Shown here piece by piece: positions 52,339 through 63,372 of a DNA stretch of 64,000 nt. Position 1 is the stretch's first letter. Every line of letters starts with the position of its first letter. A program made the position numbers and the translations under genes. The notes under the pieces are model-generated. The model was given only the letters and a program-made list of their open reading frames with translations, did no database searches and was not told where the DNA came from. The stretch is from Gonocerus acuteangulatus. Lineage: Eukaryota; Arthropoda; Insecta; Hemiptera; Coreidae. Location of the stretch: assembly GCA_946811695.1 (NCBI GenBank), contig OX328131.1, positions 6,761,826 through 6,825,825 on the forward strand, in the 5' to 3' direction.

Positions 52339-55300
52339 GTAAGCTTTCAAAGCATTACATTGATAACAGCTTGTTGTTCGCTATCCAAGGGTAGATTTAC
52401 CATTTCATTTTTAATTTATACAAAACAGTACCTTAATATATACAGACGAATAAATTGAATACGTTTGTTTACACTGAAAACGGTATTTATAAAATATTAT
52501 GGTTTTTGTTTACATTCGTGAGATAACGAAAACTTTGACAAGAAGAAATTCAATTTTGCCGGTTCAATTTTCTTTATAATATAATAAAACAAAAAAAAAA
52601 ATTATTATTGAATGAATTCTATTGTTTTTCTCTGTCAAATAATTTAGATCTGGAATTCTGATTATAATATTTATAAAGTTTGTATTATTTCATAAACACA
52701 AAAAATCTTAAAGAAAATCAAAATTTAACTGTTCATAAGGTTTATTAGTACCAAAAAATTATTAATTTAAGAACAGAAATCAATTAAAAAATTTTTTTCA
52801 TAATTTAACTGTTTCTCCCTTTCTCTGAAGGATATATTTTCTCTCTATTGAAGTCGGTAGAATTTTTGTCCACAGAAAATATCAAATTTTGTTAATGGCA
52901 ACACGAATCTTCACTAGTAAATAAATATTAAACAGATTTCATTCATGATCCCTGTCCTGAATTAGTGCTTAGAATTGTATATTACAATGATTTCTATTGT
53001 TCTTATTCCAATGATTTTATGTAATGATTGCAGCAAATTTAGTTTCAAAAGGTTTGGCCTTGTTCTCCCAACAAAAACTGTCTTTATTGTCTTTTGTTTA
53101 TATCAGAAATAATTATGATCCATGTCCCATCCTCCACAAAAAAAAACTTTTTATTTAAAGAAAAAGTTGTATTCTTTTGATGTTTAGTATTCCATGTTTT
53201 ATTAGTGTTATCGTAAAATCCATTGCTCAAAAGTGTTGTGGTGTTAAAGTACAACTAACATAATGTAAAACACTTATAGCAAATATGTTGTAGGACATTA
53301 TGATTAGTTGGTAGGCAATTTTATGGAAACGATTGATCTAAGTAAAAACTAACTAGACAAAATGGTGTTTTAGTTGTTTTCTGTGGATTCCTTATATATT
53401 ATGTGACTTATTTTTTCTATGATATAGAGAAAAAAAAAGTTATTTTGAAAATTAAAGTTCAGTTGCCTGACTAAATTGAGTTATTTTTCATATAATATAC
53501 TGCCAACCATAGACATTGTAGGAAAAAAATGAAAAAGATCATATCAATTGCTAATGAAATAAATCTGCTATCATAAAGGTAAGATTTGTACAAGTACTTT
53601 GTAATTTCAATGTTGTACAGGTTAAAATGTATTTAAAACCATCCTATCTCTCGATAATTATTTATTAGGTATTTTCTACATGTTTTGCCTCAGACCCTTT
53701 AATACTTTAAGCATGGCTGCCAGAAGGTACAGTAGGGCTGTAAATTCTTAGTTGTAATGGTCCTGAAGATGTGTCATGCGGTCATGAAACAATGTTTAGC
53801 GTACTGAATAAATAATGTTTAATCGTAGTGAATTTTAAATACTAAAAGGCTATCCGAAAAGTCAATAATAAAAGACACATACAAAAGATGAATTATGCCA
53901 AGACCTAAAAAAATAAAATAAAAATTAAATACAATAGATTCTCAAAAATAATTATGTCTAAAAATTTAAAAAAGTCCAACTCGCAGGGACTGTCATCTTA
54001 GCATGTTTCCATTCATATCCCTTGTGCCATTAGTAAAGAAATAGAAGCATTTATAGGTATGAGGAGGTGAGATGCAAAACTCGTTCGTTCCACATGAACA
54101 TATTTTTCAGGAAACTCAAAAAACTTACCACGTCTTGTAGAGTGGTCAAATAAAAATGATTTTTTTTTTTTTGCTTTCAAAAGTTACAGCTTACCTGTAG
54201 AAGTGAGCTTGAAATGAAAAAAAAAAAAAAAAAATACTGATTTAAAGGCAACAAAAAAAATAACGAAGCATGGAACGAGAAAGTTTTGCAGCAAAATGTT
54301 TAAAGGAAAGAGTTTTGCTGCACACAACACGGGAATGACCGAGTTTTAATTCACACAGGATAAGTTGCTCTTCCAATAAGTATAATAATATGAGGTGAAG
54401 AAAACAACAGCGAAGATTTTGTTTAATAAGTAATATTTATTTAGGTTCACAGCCATTTTATTAATTGATTTACTTCTTAACTGATTGATTTACCTCTTCG
54501 TTGACTGGTCGAACAGTTTCGAACTGAGAAAATAAATCAAAGTATTCCTGAGGGTCTGTTATTGTATCCATTTTTTTATTTTTATTTTCAATACGGCCGA
54601 CGTCACGATCAGCGGGAAGGGAAGAGTGACCAACAACAGGATACATAATAGACATTTTTTGGCAATTTCTTTTTTCATTAAGAAGCTGCTTGCAAACATA
54701 CCTACCACAGAAATGTTTTATTCCGGCCATCACAGAATAATTTGATTTCTTCGGTGCCTGAGAGGTCTTTACATATAAAGTGGTGGTATAAGATTGAAGA
54801 TATTTCATAAGATCCTTTCAGGGTTTCATTTTCTAGCCTTGTATATATGAACACTGATTTGGTGTTCTGAACATTGGTGAAATGGCCTTCGAGGATTGGT
54901 AAAATTATAGGGCATCAAAAAAAAAAAAAAAAAATCAGTCCCGTAACAGGCCCTAAGGGACCGATACTTTAGAACTATCTGATTCATGACCATACGGCAC
55001 GCTAGGGAGATAGTGTGGTCAGCCCTATGCCCCGGCCACCTGATTTTTCCCTTTGCTGCTTCGATTGCTAGGGTCATTAGCACCAAGGTACCCATTAATA
55101 AATTAATTAAAGGCTGGGTTGGCCTAGGGACTGTCAGGGAGGCTGAATTCAACCCATGAACTAAAACACCAGAAGATAGAAATCTTTAGTACTATGCCCG
55201 GGATTTGAACTCAGGCCCTCCAACATATGAGTGGAGTGTTCTACCACTGAGCTAACCTCACCTCCATAGAGGTATAACTGCCTGCTATAATAAGCAGCTT

Positions 55301-58300
55301 GGTCAAGAACTCGAGGCAGGACTTGATATTTCTGGTAATCGAAAGAAATTTTGAGCACAGTCGGGTCCTCTTCCTTATTTAGCGAATCGTAAAAAGCTTT
55401 TGAAAACAATGATGTTTTCTTTGTCTCTTCTAGATGCCGTAACTGAGATCTGGGCTTTCAGGCGGATACACCCCGAACAGGCATCTGTGGCTGCCGACTT
55501 AAATCTTATATTGTAATCATAATTAAAAACTCTCATGACAAGCCAATATTTGGCTTACATTTCTGGATTGGAAAGTTTTTTGGTTGTCCAGTCACTGGGG
55601 AAATACTTTCTGGCTCTCCTCTCTCTAATATAATGGGACTTCACAAAATCTAGAGGCTTTAAGCAACTTTTCGCCGATTCCCTTATTAGCCCAAACATAA
55701 CAGTTTTATAGTCTCCTCCCTTTCTTTCTCGAGGAGATTGCCTGCCAATGAAGTATTTTTTTTAAAATATTTTGGATTCGGTACTTGGGAATATCAAGAA
55801 ATTCTTTAGCACACACCATAGAAACCAAAGAATTTTGCTGCACAACGAGTAACGAACGAGTTTTGAAACACACAGAGCTATGGAAAGAATCAGTTCTGCA
55901 ACAAACCGCTATTTTTATAGCTAAAAACTATATGAAATAACAAGTTTTGCTCCAACCCCATACCATATGTCTGAAGAGCATTAAAATATCTTTTAGAATC
56001 CACTGTCATCTCATTTTTTTAAAAAAATGGAACGAACGAGTTTTGCACCTCACCTCTTCATATGTTTTGACACTTCGTGAAAAATATACAATGAAATCTC
56101 AAAGAGAAGTAATCCTCTTTCTCAATGTTCTTACCTTGTTTTACTAAAATACTCACTTTACTGTTAAATACAATTAAAAAGAACAGCAACCAATTAAAAA
56201 GCGAGGCAAACTGAGACAAAAACCCGTTCAAAACAATTTAGAAGTTTTAAGCACTTAATTCACCGATAGGCAACAATCATATAATGATTTTTTATGAAAT
56301 AATTAAACACAGTTCATCTGCTCGTCATAATTTTTTCATTACTAACCCTATTCTAAAAAGTACTTCTTATATTTTTTTAGGTTACAGAAGAAGATATCCT
56401 TCCAAAAATAGTTTGTAGCCAATGCAGGAGTAAATTAGAGAGTATTCATGAATTCGCTCGGATGGCTGCAGTAACACAAGAAAAACTAGCAGAAATGATT
56501 GGATCGGAGGAAAAACCTTCCGAAGAGGATGAACAGGAAGAAGAGGTCCAAGCACCAGACGATTCAATCCGTGGCAGCCTTTTGCATTCAATACTCACTA
56601 AAGTAATTAAAGAGGATTAATAGATTTTGTAGTTTTAGTTATTCTTTTTACAGTAAAAAAATATATTGTCGATACAAATGCAAAGTATCGAATGTGAGAA
56701 AACGTATTTTTCATTTTCAATCTATACTGATTGCTGTTGGACTTAAGTATGTTGTTGGAAACTCTCAAAAATTAAAATTAACGAACATCAAACTAATGCA
56801 TGTACATTAAGTCTAATTAAAATACATAATAAAATAAAATTTATATAAAGTCGTCTATAAGGCACCAAATCACTTTTCACATTCGATACTTTGCATTTGT
56901 ATCGACGATATATCAATAATTTTACCTTATTTGGTTTTCCTTGTTAGCAATATTTTATACATTTAACCGTTAACAGACCGAACCCAGTTCCAGTTGAAAT
57001 TTTAAGGTTTTCTTGTTATTATTAGCTTTCCTATTTTTATGTTAAAATACTTGAAAGTCCTTTTTAAAAACAAAAAAAATGCTGCATTGTATGTTTTATT
57101 TAATGTTCCCAGATGGGAGTGATGGCCTGTTAAGGGGTCAGAGCATCGATAAGTCACATATCATGTTTTTCATTTATTTAAATTCTTACGCCAACTTATA
57201 CATAACACAGAGTTTTGAGAAGGTTAACTGCTATTTACCACACTTCTCTGGCCAGAATGGGGTTAATGCCTCTTCTTTTTTCGTAAGAGTAGCCTCTACC
57301 CCTAGTAGGAATCAACCTTAGGCACAGGTTTAGTAGTTCCAACTTTTATCTTGAAATCATCGATGGCTCAAGGGAAATATATACCTCCCTATTGTAATAG
57401 CTATTGTGTACTTCCCTATCCTTGGTGTAACCAAAAAATGCAAACTCCCCCCCATACACATCAATCTTTATGGCCAAGCTACAAACTTATATTACGCTAT
57501 CGTCAGCAATGACACACATATATTAATCTGTTTGGACTCCATTTCTGCTCTACAGAGTATCTCAAACATCAACAAACCAGGATTTACCATAAACTAAATA
57601 AACCACTACCTAAACACATTTACCGCTCTCAAAAAAAAAAAAAAATATACGTTTTTTGTGGACACCAGTACACTCAGGCATACTAGGAAACGAGGCAGCT
57701 GACCGAGCAGCTAAAGATGCTGCAAAAATGAACACCCCAGCTTTACAGGTGTACGAAGCAAATTACTATATTGCGTGGCTGAAAAGGAGCGTACGTGGCA
57801 GCTGGAAATAAATGTGGGAGGGGATACCCATGACAATTAAGTTAAAAACTATGAAAGGGACAGTAAAACCATGGGCAAGCTCAAAGAGAGGCTGCAGAAG
57901 AGAAGAAGTTGTTGTTACAAGATTACGCATTGGCCACACGAATCTGTCTCATATCCACTTAATAACAAAGCAACCTCACCCAAATTGTGATACCTGTAAA
58001 CCCCCCCCCCCCAAACAATCCACCACATCATAGAGGAATGTAGAAAATTCAAAACAAAATTTGACACCTATAAAATACCCCGATCCACAAGACAAGCACT
58101 ACAAGACTCATCCGAGTCTTTAGACAAAATGCTCCTTCTATTAAAAGACATCGATCTTCTTAACAAGATATGAAAGCACCAAACTCTATAATAGTAACTC
58201 CGAGAAGCAGTATAACAGTAAATAGAGCCGTCGAAAGTTCTTATGTAAATATTTATTAAAATAATTGTAATATAAAATAATATGTATTTAATTTGTATTA

Positions 58301-60135
58301 TTAAAAGATGTAATTACTTTATTATTATATACTATATTATTATATATTTTTATTTATATTGTTATATTTTTTTGTAGTGGTATGTATAAGTTTGACTAAA
58401 TAATACCTAAAAAAATAATAAATAAATAAAAATAAAAATAAATAAATAAAAATAATAAAAAAATATTCATTTGCTGATGTTATGTAACCCAAGTGATTAG
58501 GTGAATTAATTGTAAACAGAGATATAGTTTAGTATGTATATATGTGTATATGTATATATTTATTAAAAAAAACAACAAATAGAGAATTCTACAATTATAC
58601 GTACACACATCAAGGGCGTAATAACTTAAATGTTTATCCCCTTGAAACCCATATGCTATCCTATCCTCCTATTGTAATAGCCAAACAGTTTGAAATTCTA
58701 TGTTGTTCTAACATTCAGTATTCTCTTTACTCATTTTTCTCTCTTGAAAATTACCATTTTTGCTTACCAGGAAAAAGAAAAAGGCGAGCCAGCAGTTACG
58801 GAACTCGAAGTGACTGTCGATCCAATGCTGTTCCTTGCTGATCAGGAAGACGAGGAGCTGGAGAAAGGATCGCCCGAGTCCAGTATCTCTTCTCGGTCAG
58901 AATCCAACTCAGAGTTAGTCTTATATCGCTTACTTAAATATTTCCTAAATATATATATGTCTTGCACATTTTAGCCTATTTTCTCCCTCCCTCCATCGGG
59001 AGGAAACACTCTCCCACAACCTCAAAAATGGACCGATTTTGATGAAATTTGTTTAAAAAAAGAATAGCTTGTATAATTTCAAAGGTCGAGTTTGTTAACC
59101 AGGAGAATCCGCCTACCGGGACACTGTTTTATGGGCGAAATTCACGTAAAAGAATCATTGTGCTTTTGGATTTTCATTTGTAGGCTTCCAGGTACATTTA
59201 TTATAATTTCTGTAACATAGGTAAACGAATGAATCCATTTGCAAGGCAATATCTAACAATTTTGGTAAAAGTTGATCAAACTAGTTTTTCTACTTAATTT
59301 ATGTTTGGGTATTCAGAAGTGATTGCTTCAATTGAAAATTTTTCCAGACCTTTGATATTCATCTAAACGAAGTTATTTATTTAAGAGCTCCGTAACTAAG
59401 ATGATAAGCTCTAATTTTATTTATTTATTTAATGACTGCTTCACAACTTAGGCAATTAGCAGATACATCAGCGCTGTGTTCCATTGTAGACAGTAGCAGG
59501 TCGATATAAGGATTTTGGTTAAAGATATCTAAATTTTGGTTCAGTTTGGGTTTCTTTCCAGTACATACGAATGGGTTATTAAGTTGTGACTAATACGAAG
59601 CCTGGATAAGAAGACTTCCTCCTGACAGGAGGAGTGTTTCAAATATAGGTTAATTTGAATTTTAAGAAGAAGTAAAATTGTGTAAATATTTCCAACTACT
59701 TAATGTACCTAGCAGGAGTTGTTCCCCAAAATTGTTTGATCAATTAAGGTATAATTGTGACGTTTCGAACCTATTTAAGTTCATCTTCAGGCATCTGCAA
59801 TGTAAAATAAAAGCAAGAATAAGGAGAAACTACTCCTATGTCATTATACTAATATAAATATAATAATCTACTATATATTTGGCAAATATCACTCACTCAC
59901 TCACTCACTCACTATCATCGCCCAGCCCAAACCACTCGACAGAAAAATTTGAAATTTTGCATGGACACTCTCTTTAGGATGTAGACACTCGCTAAGAAAG
60001 GCTTTTTAGCACTTTCCTCCGAAGGAAAGTAGCTATTGAGGTTGGACTCATGACGGAATTTTTGAAAAATTTCTTAAAATCTTTATCGATCCTACCTAGT
60101 AGACAGCGAAAATGACCCCCGTTAAAATTTATATA

Positions 60136-60230
<95 letters not shown>

Positions 60231-62893
60231 CTGTTAACACGATAGCGGCCAGAGTTTTTGTTTTTTCGTCACGAAACTTGGTATATAGCATTCAATTAGC
60301 AAACGATTGAACGAGTTCGTTAACCACCAAAGTCGGTCCACCGGAAGGGGGGGTTTACCCCGAACCCAAAACACTAATTTGACTATGTCAGCCGTAATAT
60401 TTGTTATATTTCAACGAAACTTGGTATTCGTAGTGGTAATACAGAGAGAAAAGTGAGATATAAAAATGAACTAAATCGGTTCATTAGAAGGGGGGGTTTA
60501 CTCCGGACCCACAATACCAATTCGCCACTACCAGCCGTGATTTTTGGTATATTTCGACGAAACTCGGTATTCGTAGTGGTAATCCACAGGTAAATATGTG
60601 TTGTAAAAATAAACTAAATCGGTTCATTAGGAGGGGGGGTTTACTCCGGACCCAAATTCCTAATATACTCATACCGGTCGTAATTTCTACTGTATTGTAA
60701 CAAAACGCGGTATACGTCGTGGGTAACTCATGAGAAAGAAGTGCTGTAAAAATGAGCTGAACCGGTCAATCGTAAAGCGGGGGTTTAATTTGTAATGTAT
60801 TTCAATAGAAAAGTCCGTCAGACGTAGGTTCACGAAGCCGCCGCAAGGAGCGCTTTCTACCACTAGAGTGACTGTATCCTGTTCCTGCGTTAGATCAAAA
60901 TACGATAATATGAGGTTTTTTGTATTTATTACGTAGTGTAGTAGGTATCATGTGTAAACATAACTCTGGAAGCAAATTAATAATTGATCAGTTACTCATT
61001 ACAAATTTAAAAGAGAACTATTCATGTTTTAATTTTATTTATGTAGAATATTTTAAGCAAATTGTTCTGGAAAGCAGTCTACACTACCCAAATTCTGAGG
61101 AAAGTGCTTAGCTATGCAGCTCCTGCGTGACGGACTTTTTGATATTCAAATTTCAAGTATTTTTAGAGGGGTTTAAAGATTTAGTTGGTTAGAGCAGGCA
61201 AACCAAGGCAGCATGCGATGCTAGGATGATAAAAGAACAGCTGTTACTGTACTGTATCTATTTCATAGTATTATTTTTAATTGAGGTTACTTTCAACTGT
61301 GATGGCACTCCTAGAAATAAACTGTCCCTCATAGAGTTTACGCTATGAGGGAAAAAATTTCAACTTGTCCCCCAAAGAGTTTTCGCTATACCTGGTAAAG
61401 GTCCATCCGAGGTAATAATTTTTACCATCAAATGAACATTTCGGGACAGCCCCCCTTATATACGCTCATGCTGGTAACCTATAGAGAACGGGTTACCTCT
61501 AGATTATCTGTTTCTTGACACTGGTCCGGAGCGCCCCAGTGTCAAGAAACATTATACTTTGATTACTTATCAATTGATGTATAACATATAGTATGGCGGG
61601 GACCATACTATAATAAACCGCAAAAAATTATGTAGTAGCGTTAATTTTGGTGATACATTATCTAATGCTATAAAATAACTACTTATCTGCCGTGACGAAG
61701 CACGGGTATTCGGCTAGTACAATATATAAGGTACATAATACTAATACAAAATCTAAGGTCCCTTAAATTAATTCGTATTCTTGCTTTTATTTTAAATTGT
61801 AGATGCCTGAAGATGAATCTAAACAGGTTCGAAATGTCTCAATTTGTGGTATATTTCATATGCTATGTAGTATGGTTGCTTGGCAACAAAAACAAAAGAC
61901 TGTTCAGTTGTGTTACATCTTGTTACAAAATACATTTCTTCAATTCTGTTTTCATTAATCCTTCTCTTTATTAATTACATTCATCAAGTTATACAGGCGC
62001 GAATGATGTCTCACTGGCAGTTTGGTCAAATTATTAGAAAACTTGGTACCCGTCACTATCTAATGAAACTTAACTCTGACCGTATAATTAAACGACATCT
62101 CAATCAGCTGGTGTCTACTCTGGTTGAAGAAAAGGAACATAATGCAACACAACCCTCAGCAAGTTTTGATGTTCCCATACTGTACAATCCAGTTCAACCT
62201 TCAACTTCAAGTTCAATCCCTCAAAGTCAACCAACACCTTCAACCTCTACTTCTCAGCCTCAACCTAGAATATCTACAGATCAACCACCTCCGGCTCCAG
62301 ATGTTCCAAGATCACCGAGGACTAGACGGCCTCCGGTCAGGTTTAGTGATTACCTTACATTTATTTAGTGGGGGAGACTGTGGTATATTTCATATGCTAG
62401 TAGTAGTATGGTTGCTTGCCAACAAAAACAAAAGACTGTTCAGTTGTGCTATATCTTGTTACAAAATACATTTCTTCAATTCTGTTTTCATTAATCCTTC
62501 TCTTTATTAATTACATTCATCAAGTTACAATACAATTATAAATTAATTGATCAAATAGTTTTGTGGAGCGAATCCTGCTAGTTAATTCAATAATTATTGA
62601 ATATTGATAATTATCAATGGATTATAATCCATTGATCCTTCCCCACTCTCACCTTCAACTTGTATATTTCTAACCACATTTTTTTGTTCTATTTTCTGTT
62701 TTATAATTTCCAGGGAAGAAGTACGTGTGAACAGTACCCCTGCTACGATGTTCGGAAGTATCATGGATGGAAAGCCTTATCAATGTTCTGTCTGTCCACG
62801 AGGATTCAACTCCGATCTCAGCTTGAAGAATCATCTATGGGGGCATTTATCGATGAGGAAGATCTTAGCCTCTTCAGATCTCAACCTTAACAG
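52207..62893 (+). CDS. ZAD-C2H2 zinc-finger protein (partial gene, four exons)
   Basis: Joining 52207-52338, 56381-56602, 58771-58913 and 62714-62893 gives about 226 residues with all three junctions in phase and GT-AG throughout. The ZAD (residues about 9-75) coordinates zinc through C11, C14, C56 and C59; in the family it mediates dimerisation. An acidic Glu/Ser-rich linker follows, then a finger YQCSVCPRGFNSDLSLKNH-LWGH (C-x2-C-x12-H-x3-H). Further fingers presumably lie past the window. The role is sequence-specific DNA binding in the nucleus. Introns of 4.0, 2.2 and 3.8 kb are filled with transposons. The specific orthologue is not recognisable. Confidence 0.8.
52339..53964 (+). other. 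Intron 1 of ZAD gene, left part
   Basis: AT-rich and non-coding. At 53763-53789 it has CTGAAGA...GAAAC, a weak hammerhead-like/PLE tail phrase followed by AATAAATAATG. Otherwise nothing. Confidence 0.5.
54470..55750 (-). pseudogene. DUF7869-like protein, broken
   Basis: Minus-strand pieces in order: RERKGGDYKTVMFGLI, VKSHYIREERARKYFPSD, FDYQKYQVLPRVLDQAAYYS, RQLYLY, [SINE insertion], YNFTNPRRPFHQCSEH, then VVGHSSLPADRDVGRIENK, DTITDPQEYFDLF. The blocks FDxQxxxxLP...YYxRQLxxYNF and GHSxLPxDRDxGxIE are what I know from the DUF7869 family of arthropod proteins. Stops and frame breaks occur near 55555, 55380 and at the SINE. The biochemical role is unknown to me; a transposition-related nuclease is a guess from context. 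Confidence 0.6.
54917..55262 (-). mobile_element. tRNA-derived SINE, copy 3
   Basis: Minus strand: head GGTTAGCTCAGTGGTAGAAC and B-box GAGTTCAAATCCCGG, the same body as the copy at 39 kb, ending GGGACTGATTTTTT with about 18 T. It interrupts the DUF7869-like sequence between RQLYLY and YNFTNP. Confidence 0.85.
56381..56602 (+). CDS. ZAD gene exon 2
   Basis: 74 codons after a strong acceptor, ATTTTTTTAG|GTTACAG, ending AAA|GTAATT in phase 0. It encodes VTEEDILPKIVCSQCRSKLE and the helix ESIHEFARMAAVTQEKLAEM. This supplies the second CxxC (residues 56 and 59) and the closing helix of the ZAD, then an acidic run EEDEQEEEVQ. Without splicing, the frame stops shortly after (KVIKED). Confidence 0.85.
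56603..57439 (+). other. Intron 2 of ZAD gene, left part
   Basis: 56808-56896 matches one arm of the TA-centred palindrome at 32316-32424 (ATTAAGTCTAATTAAAATA, CTATAAGGCACCAA). The remainder is AT-rich with no feature. Confidence 0.5.
57440..58466 (+). pseudogene. I-like LINE 3' fragment: RNase H end and knuckle
   Basis: It encodes decayed RNase H (ILICLDSISALQSISN; HSGILGNEAADRAAKDAAKM) and the linker TMKGTVKPWASSKRGC. The knuckle region follows (RREEVVVTRLRIGHTNLSHI, NCDTC, HHIIEECRKF, LLKDIDLLNKI, stop near 58171), then a 3' UTR with a TAAA-rich end at 58420-58466. Several frame breaks and A/C runs mark it as dead. It lies in intron 2, sense to the ZAD gene. Confidence 0.8.
58771..58913 (+). 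CDS. ZAD gene exon 3
   Basis: 143 bp after TGCTTACCAG, ending TCAGA|GTTAGT (phase 2). It encodes an acidic, Ser-rich linker: EKEKGEPAVTELEVTVDPML, FLADQEDEELEKGS, SSISSRSESNS. It has no domain of its own. It ends about 60 bp before a family B Helentron remnant. Confidence 0.75.
58975..59370 (-). mobile_element. Helentron-like family B, 3' fragment
   Basis: The minus-strand 3' end has hairpin TCCCTCC/GGAGGGA with GTTTCCTCCCGATGGAGG and CTAAAA. The body matches 27640-27860 (ATGGACCGATTTTGATGAAA; AACCAGGAGAATCCGCC). The TA tract has been lost. Confidence 0.7.
59371..59752 (+). other. Intron 3 spacer
   Basis: AT-rich, with no gene or RNA. A short hairpin CCTCCTGACAGGAGG lies at about 59619-59633. 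Confidence 0.5.
59867..61717 (+). mobile_element. Helitron, non-autonomous, with nested A3
   Basis: It starts A|TCTACTATATATTTGGCAA (59867). It ends with hairpin CCGTG/CACGG (61690-61705), then GTATTCGGCTAG|T at 61717. TC...CTRR termini between A and T, with a short 3' hairpin, are diagnostic of Helitrons. There is no Rep/helicase ORF. About 1.1 kb is the inserted family A copy A3, and a G-run MITE piece sits near 61425. Confidence 0.85.
60006..61139 (-). mobile_element. Helentron-like family A, copy A3 (complete)
   Basis: On the minus strand: 5' AAAAAGTCCGTCACGCAGGA, subterminal AGCACTTTCCTC, body, (TA)n at 60130-60213 with a (TG)n extension, then TAACGGGGGTCATTTTCGC, hairpin CTTTCCTTCGGAGGAAAG and TGCTAA. 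It is inserted in a T run of the Helitron. Very similar to A2 by eye. Confidence 0.85.
61845..62530 (+). mobile_element. Gypsy-like LTR retrotransposon remnant
   Basis: A direct repeat of about 148 bp starting TGTGGTATATTTCATATG occurs at 61845-61991 and 62379-62526. The second copy is preceded by a purine tract, GGGGGAGAC, as expected for a polypurine tract before a 3' LTR. Between them is only the C-terminal end of integrase. Almost the whole interior, and perhaps the end of the 5' LTR, is deleted. LTR 3' ends and target duplication are not certain. Confidence 0.65.
61993..62368 (+). pseudogene. Integrase C-terminal tail (gypsy-like)
   Basis: About 124 codons: RMMSHWQFGQIIRKLGTRHY, LMKLNSDRIIKRHLNQLVST, a Ser/Pro/Gln-rich tail, and TRRPPVRFSDYLTFI ending just before the purine tract. 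The KxLGxxxYxVxLxxxRxxKRHxNQL pattern is the distal part of gypsy-type integrase. The first 37 codons of the continuous frame come from the fused LTR. No catalytic domain remains. Confidence 0.65.
62714..62893 (+). CDS. ZAD gene exon 4 (first C2H2 finger)
   Basis: 180 bp after AATTTCCAG. Its first base completes the split GAG codon from exon 3. It encodes EEVRVNSTPATMFGSIMDGK, then the finger YQCSVCPRGFNSDLSLKNH, LWGH, then LSMRKILASSDLNLN. The proposed donor AACAG|GTTCTC is weak, so the 3' limit is less certain. Confidence 0.75.
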
Positions 62894-63372
62894 GTTCTCT
62901 TTATTTGATTGTTATGAGTTTAAAATAACAATTGTGCTAATTGGCCTAGACGTCGGTGCGCTGTAATAGAACAATTGAGCTAATGCAGGGTGTCTACTGT
63001 GCGAAAAATTCACAAAATTGAAAATAGGGCATGGAAATCACGAAAAAGTCATGAATTTTAAAACCATGTCACACAATATCAGTTTCGCCAGAGTCTAACG
63101 ACTTCCGTGCATTTGTAATTGTCGCTGTTTTAGTACAGCGAAACAATTCTATCTGCCTCCTCCACCCTCTCGTCTGTTAGGTTACTTTATTGCAGCATTT
63201 AAACATCAATTATGCATTAATTACATATATGCAGAATTAAATATTGAGATTGTGTACACTTTAATTTACTAAATTATGTATGTTGACAATAAATATTTAG
63301 TTAAGTAAATAATCTAAAGGGTTAGGTCCGCCAGTAATAAGTAAGGTCCGCCAGTAAGTGCTATTGTCATAA
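62894..63372 (+). other. Downstream intron, left part
   Basis: Non-coding. GGTCCGCCAGTAA occurs twice (about 63324 and 63346), 22 bp apart, just before the foldback MITE. Confidence 0.5.

Larger units (their letters stand above)
54058..56065 (-). mobile_element. DNA transposon with 32-bp TIRs and DUF7869-like gene remnant
   Basis: Ends TGAGGAGGTGAGATGCAAAA then CTCGTTCGTTCC, with the complement at 56030-56062; TA lies on both sides. Subterminal GAACGAG...TTTTGC words recur inside both ends. The interior encodes, on the minus strand, a broken DUF7869-like protein (54470-55750) split by a SINE. The inverted ends around this gene argue that it is part of a mobile element. Confidence 0.7.
53965..56290 (+). 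mobile_element. Helentron-like family B copy (B5), split by DUF7869 element
   Basis: Left part 53965-54057: AAAAAAGTCCAACTCGCAGG, the ATCTTAGC subterminal region and AGTAAAGAAATAGAAGCA. The right part 56066-56290 resumes exactly where the uninterrupted copy at 41600-41690 predicts (CGTGAAAAATATACAATGAA, then TTTTACTAAAATACTCAC). The 3' TA tract and hairpin are missing. Confidence 0.7.
59753..61844. repeat. Palindromic element (PLE-like ends) split by Helitron
   Basis: The left arm 59753-59866 and right arm 61718-61844 are inverted copies sharing CTTCAGGCATCT/AGATGCCTGAAG, TTGCTTTTATTTTA and GTTTCGAACCT. Each has the hammerhead-like CTGAAGA-stem-GAAA (59763-59790 minus; 61807-61834 plus). The Helitron lies between the arms. 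Confidence 0.65.
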
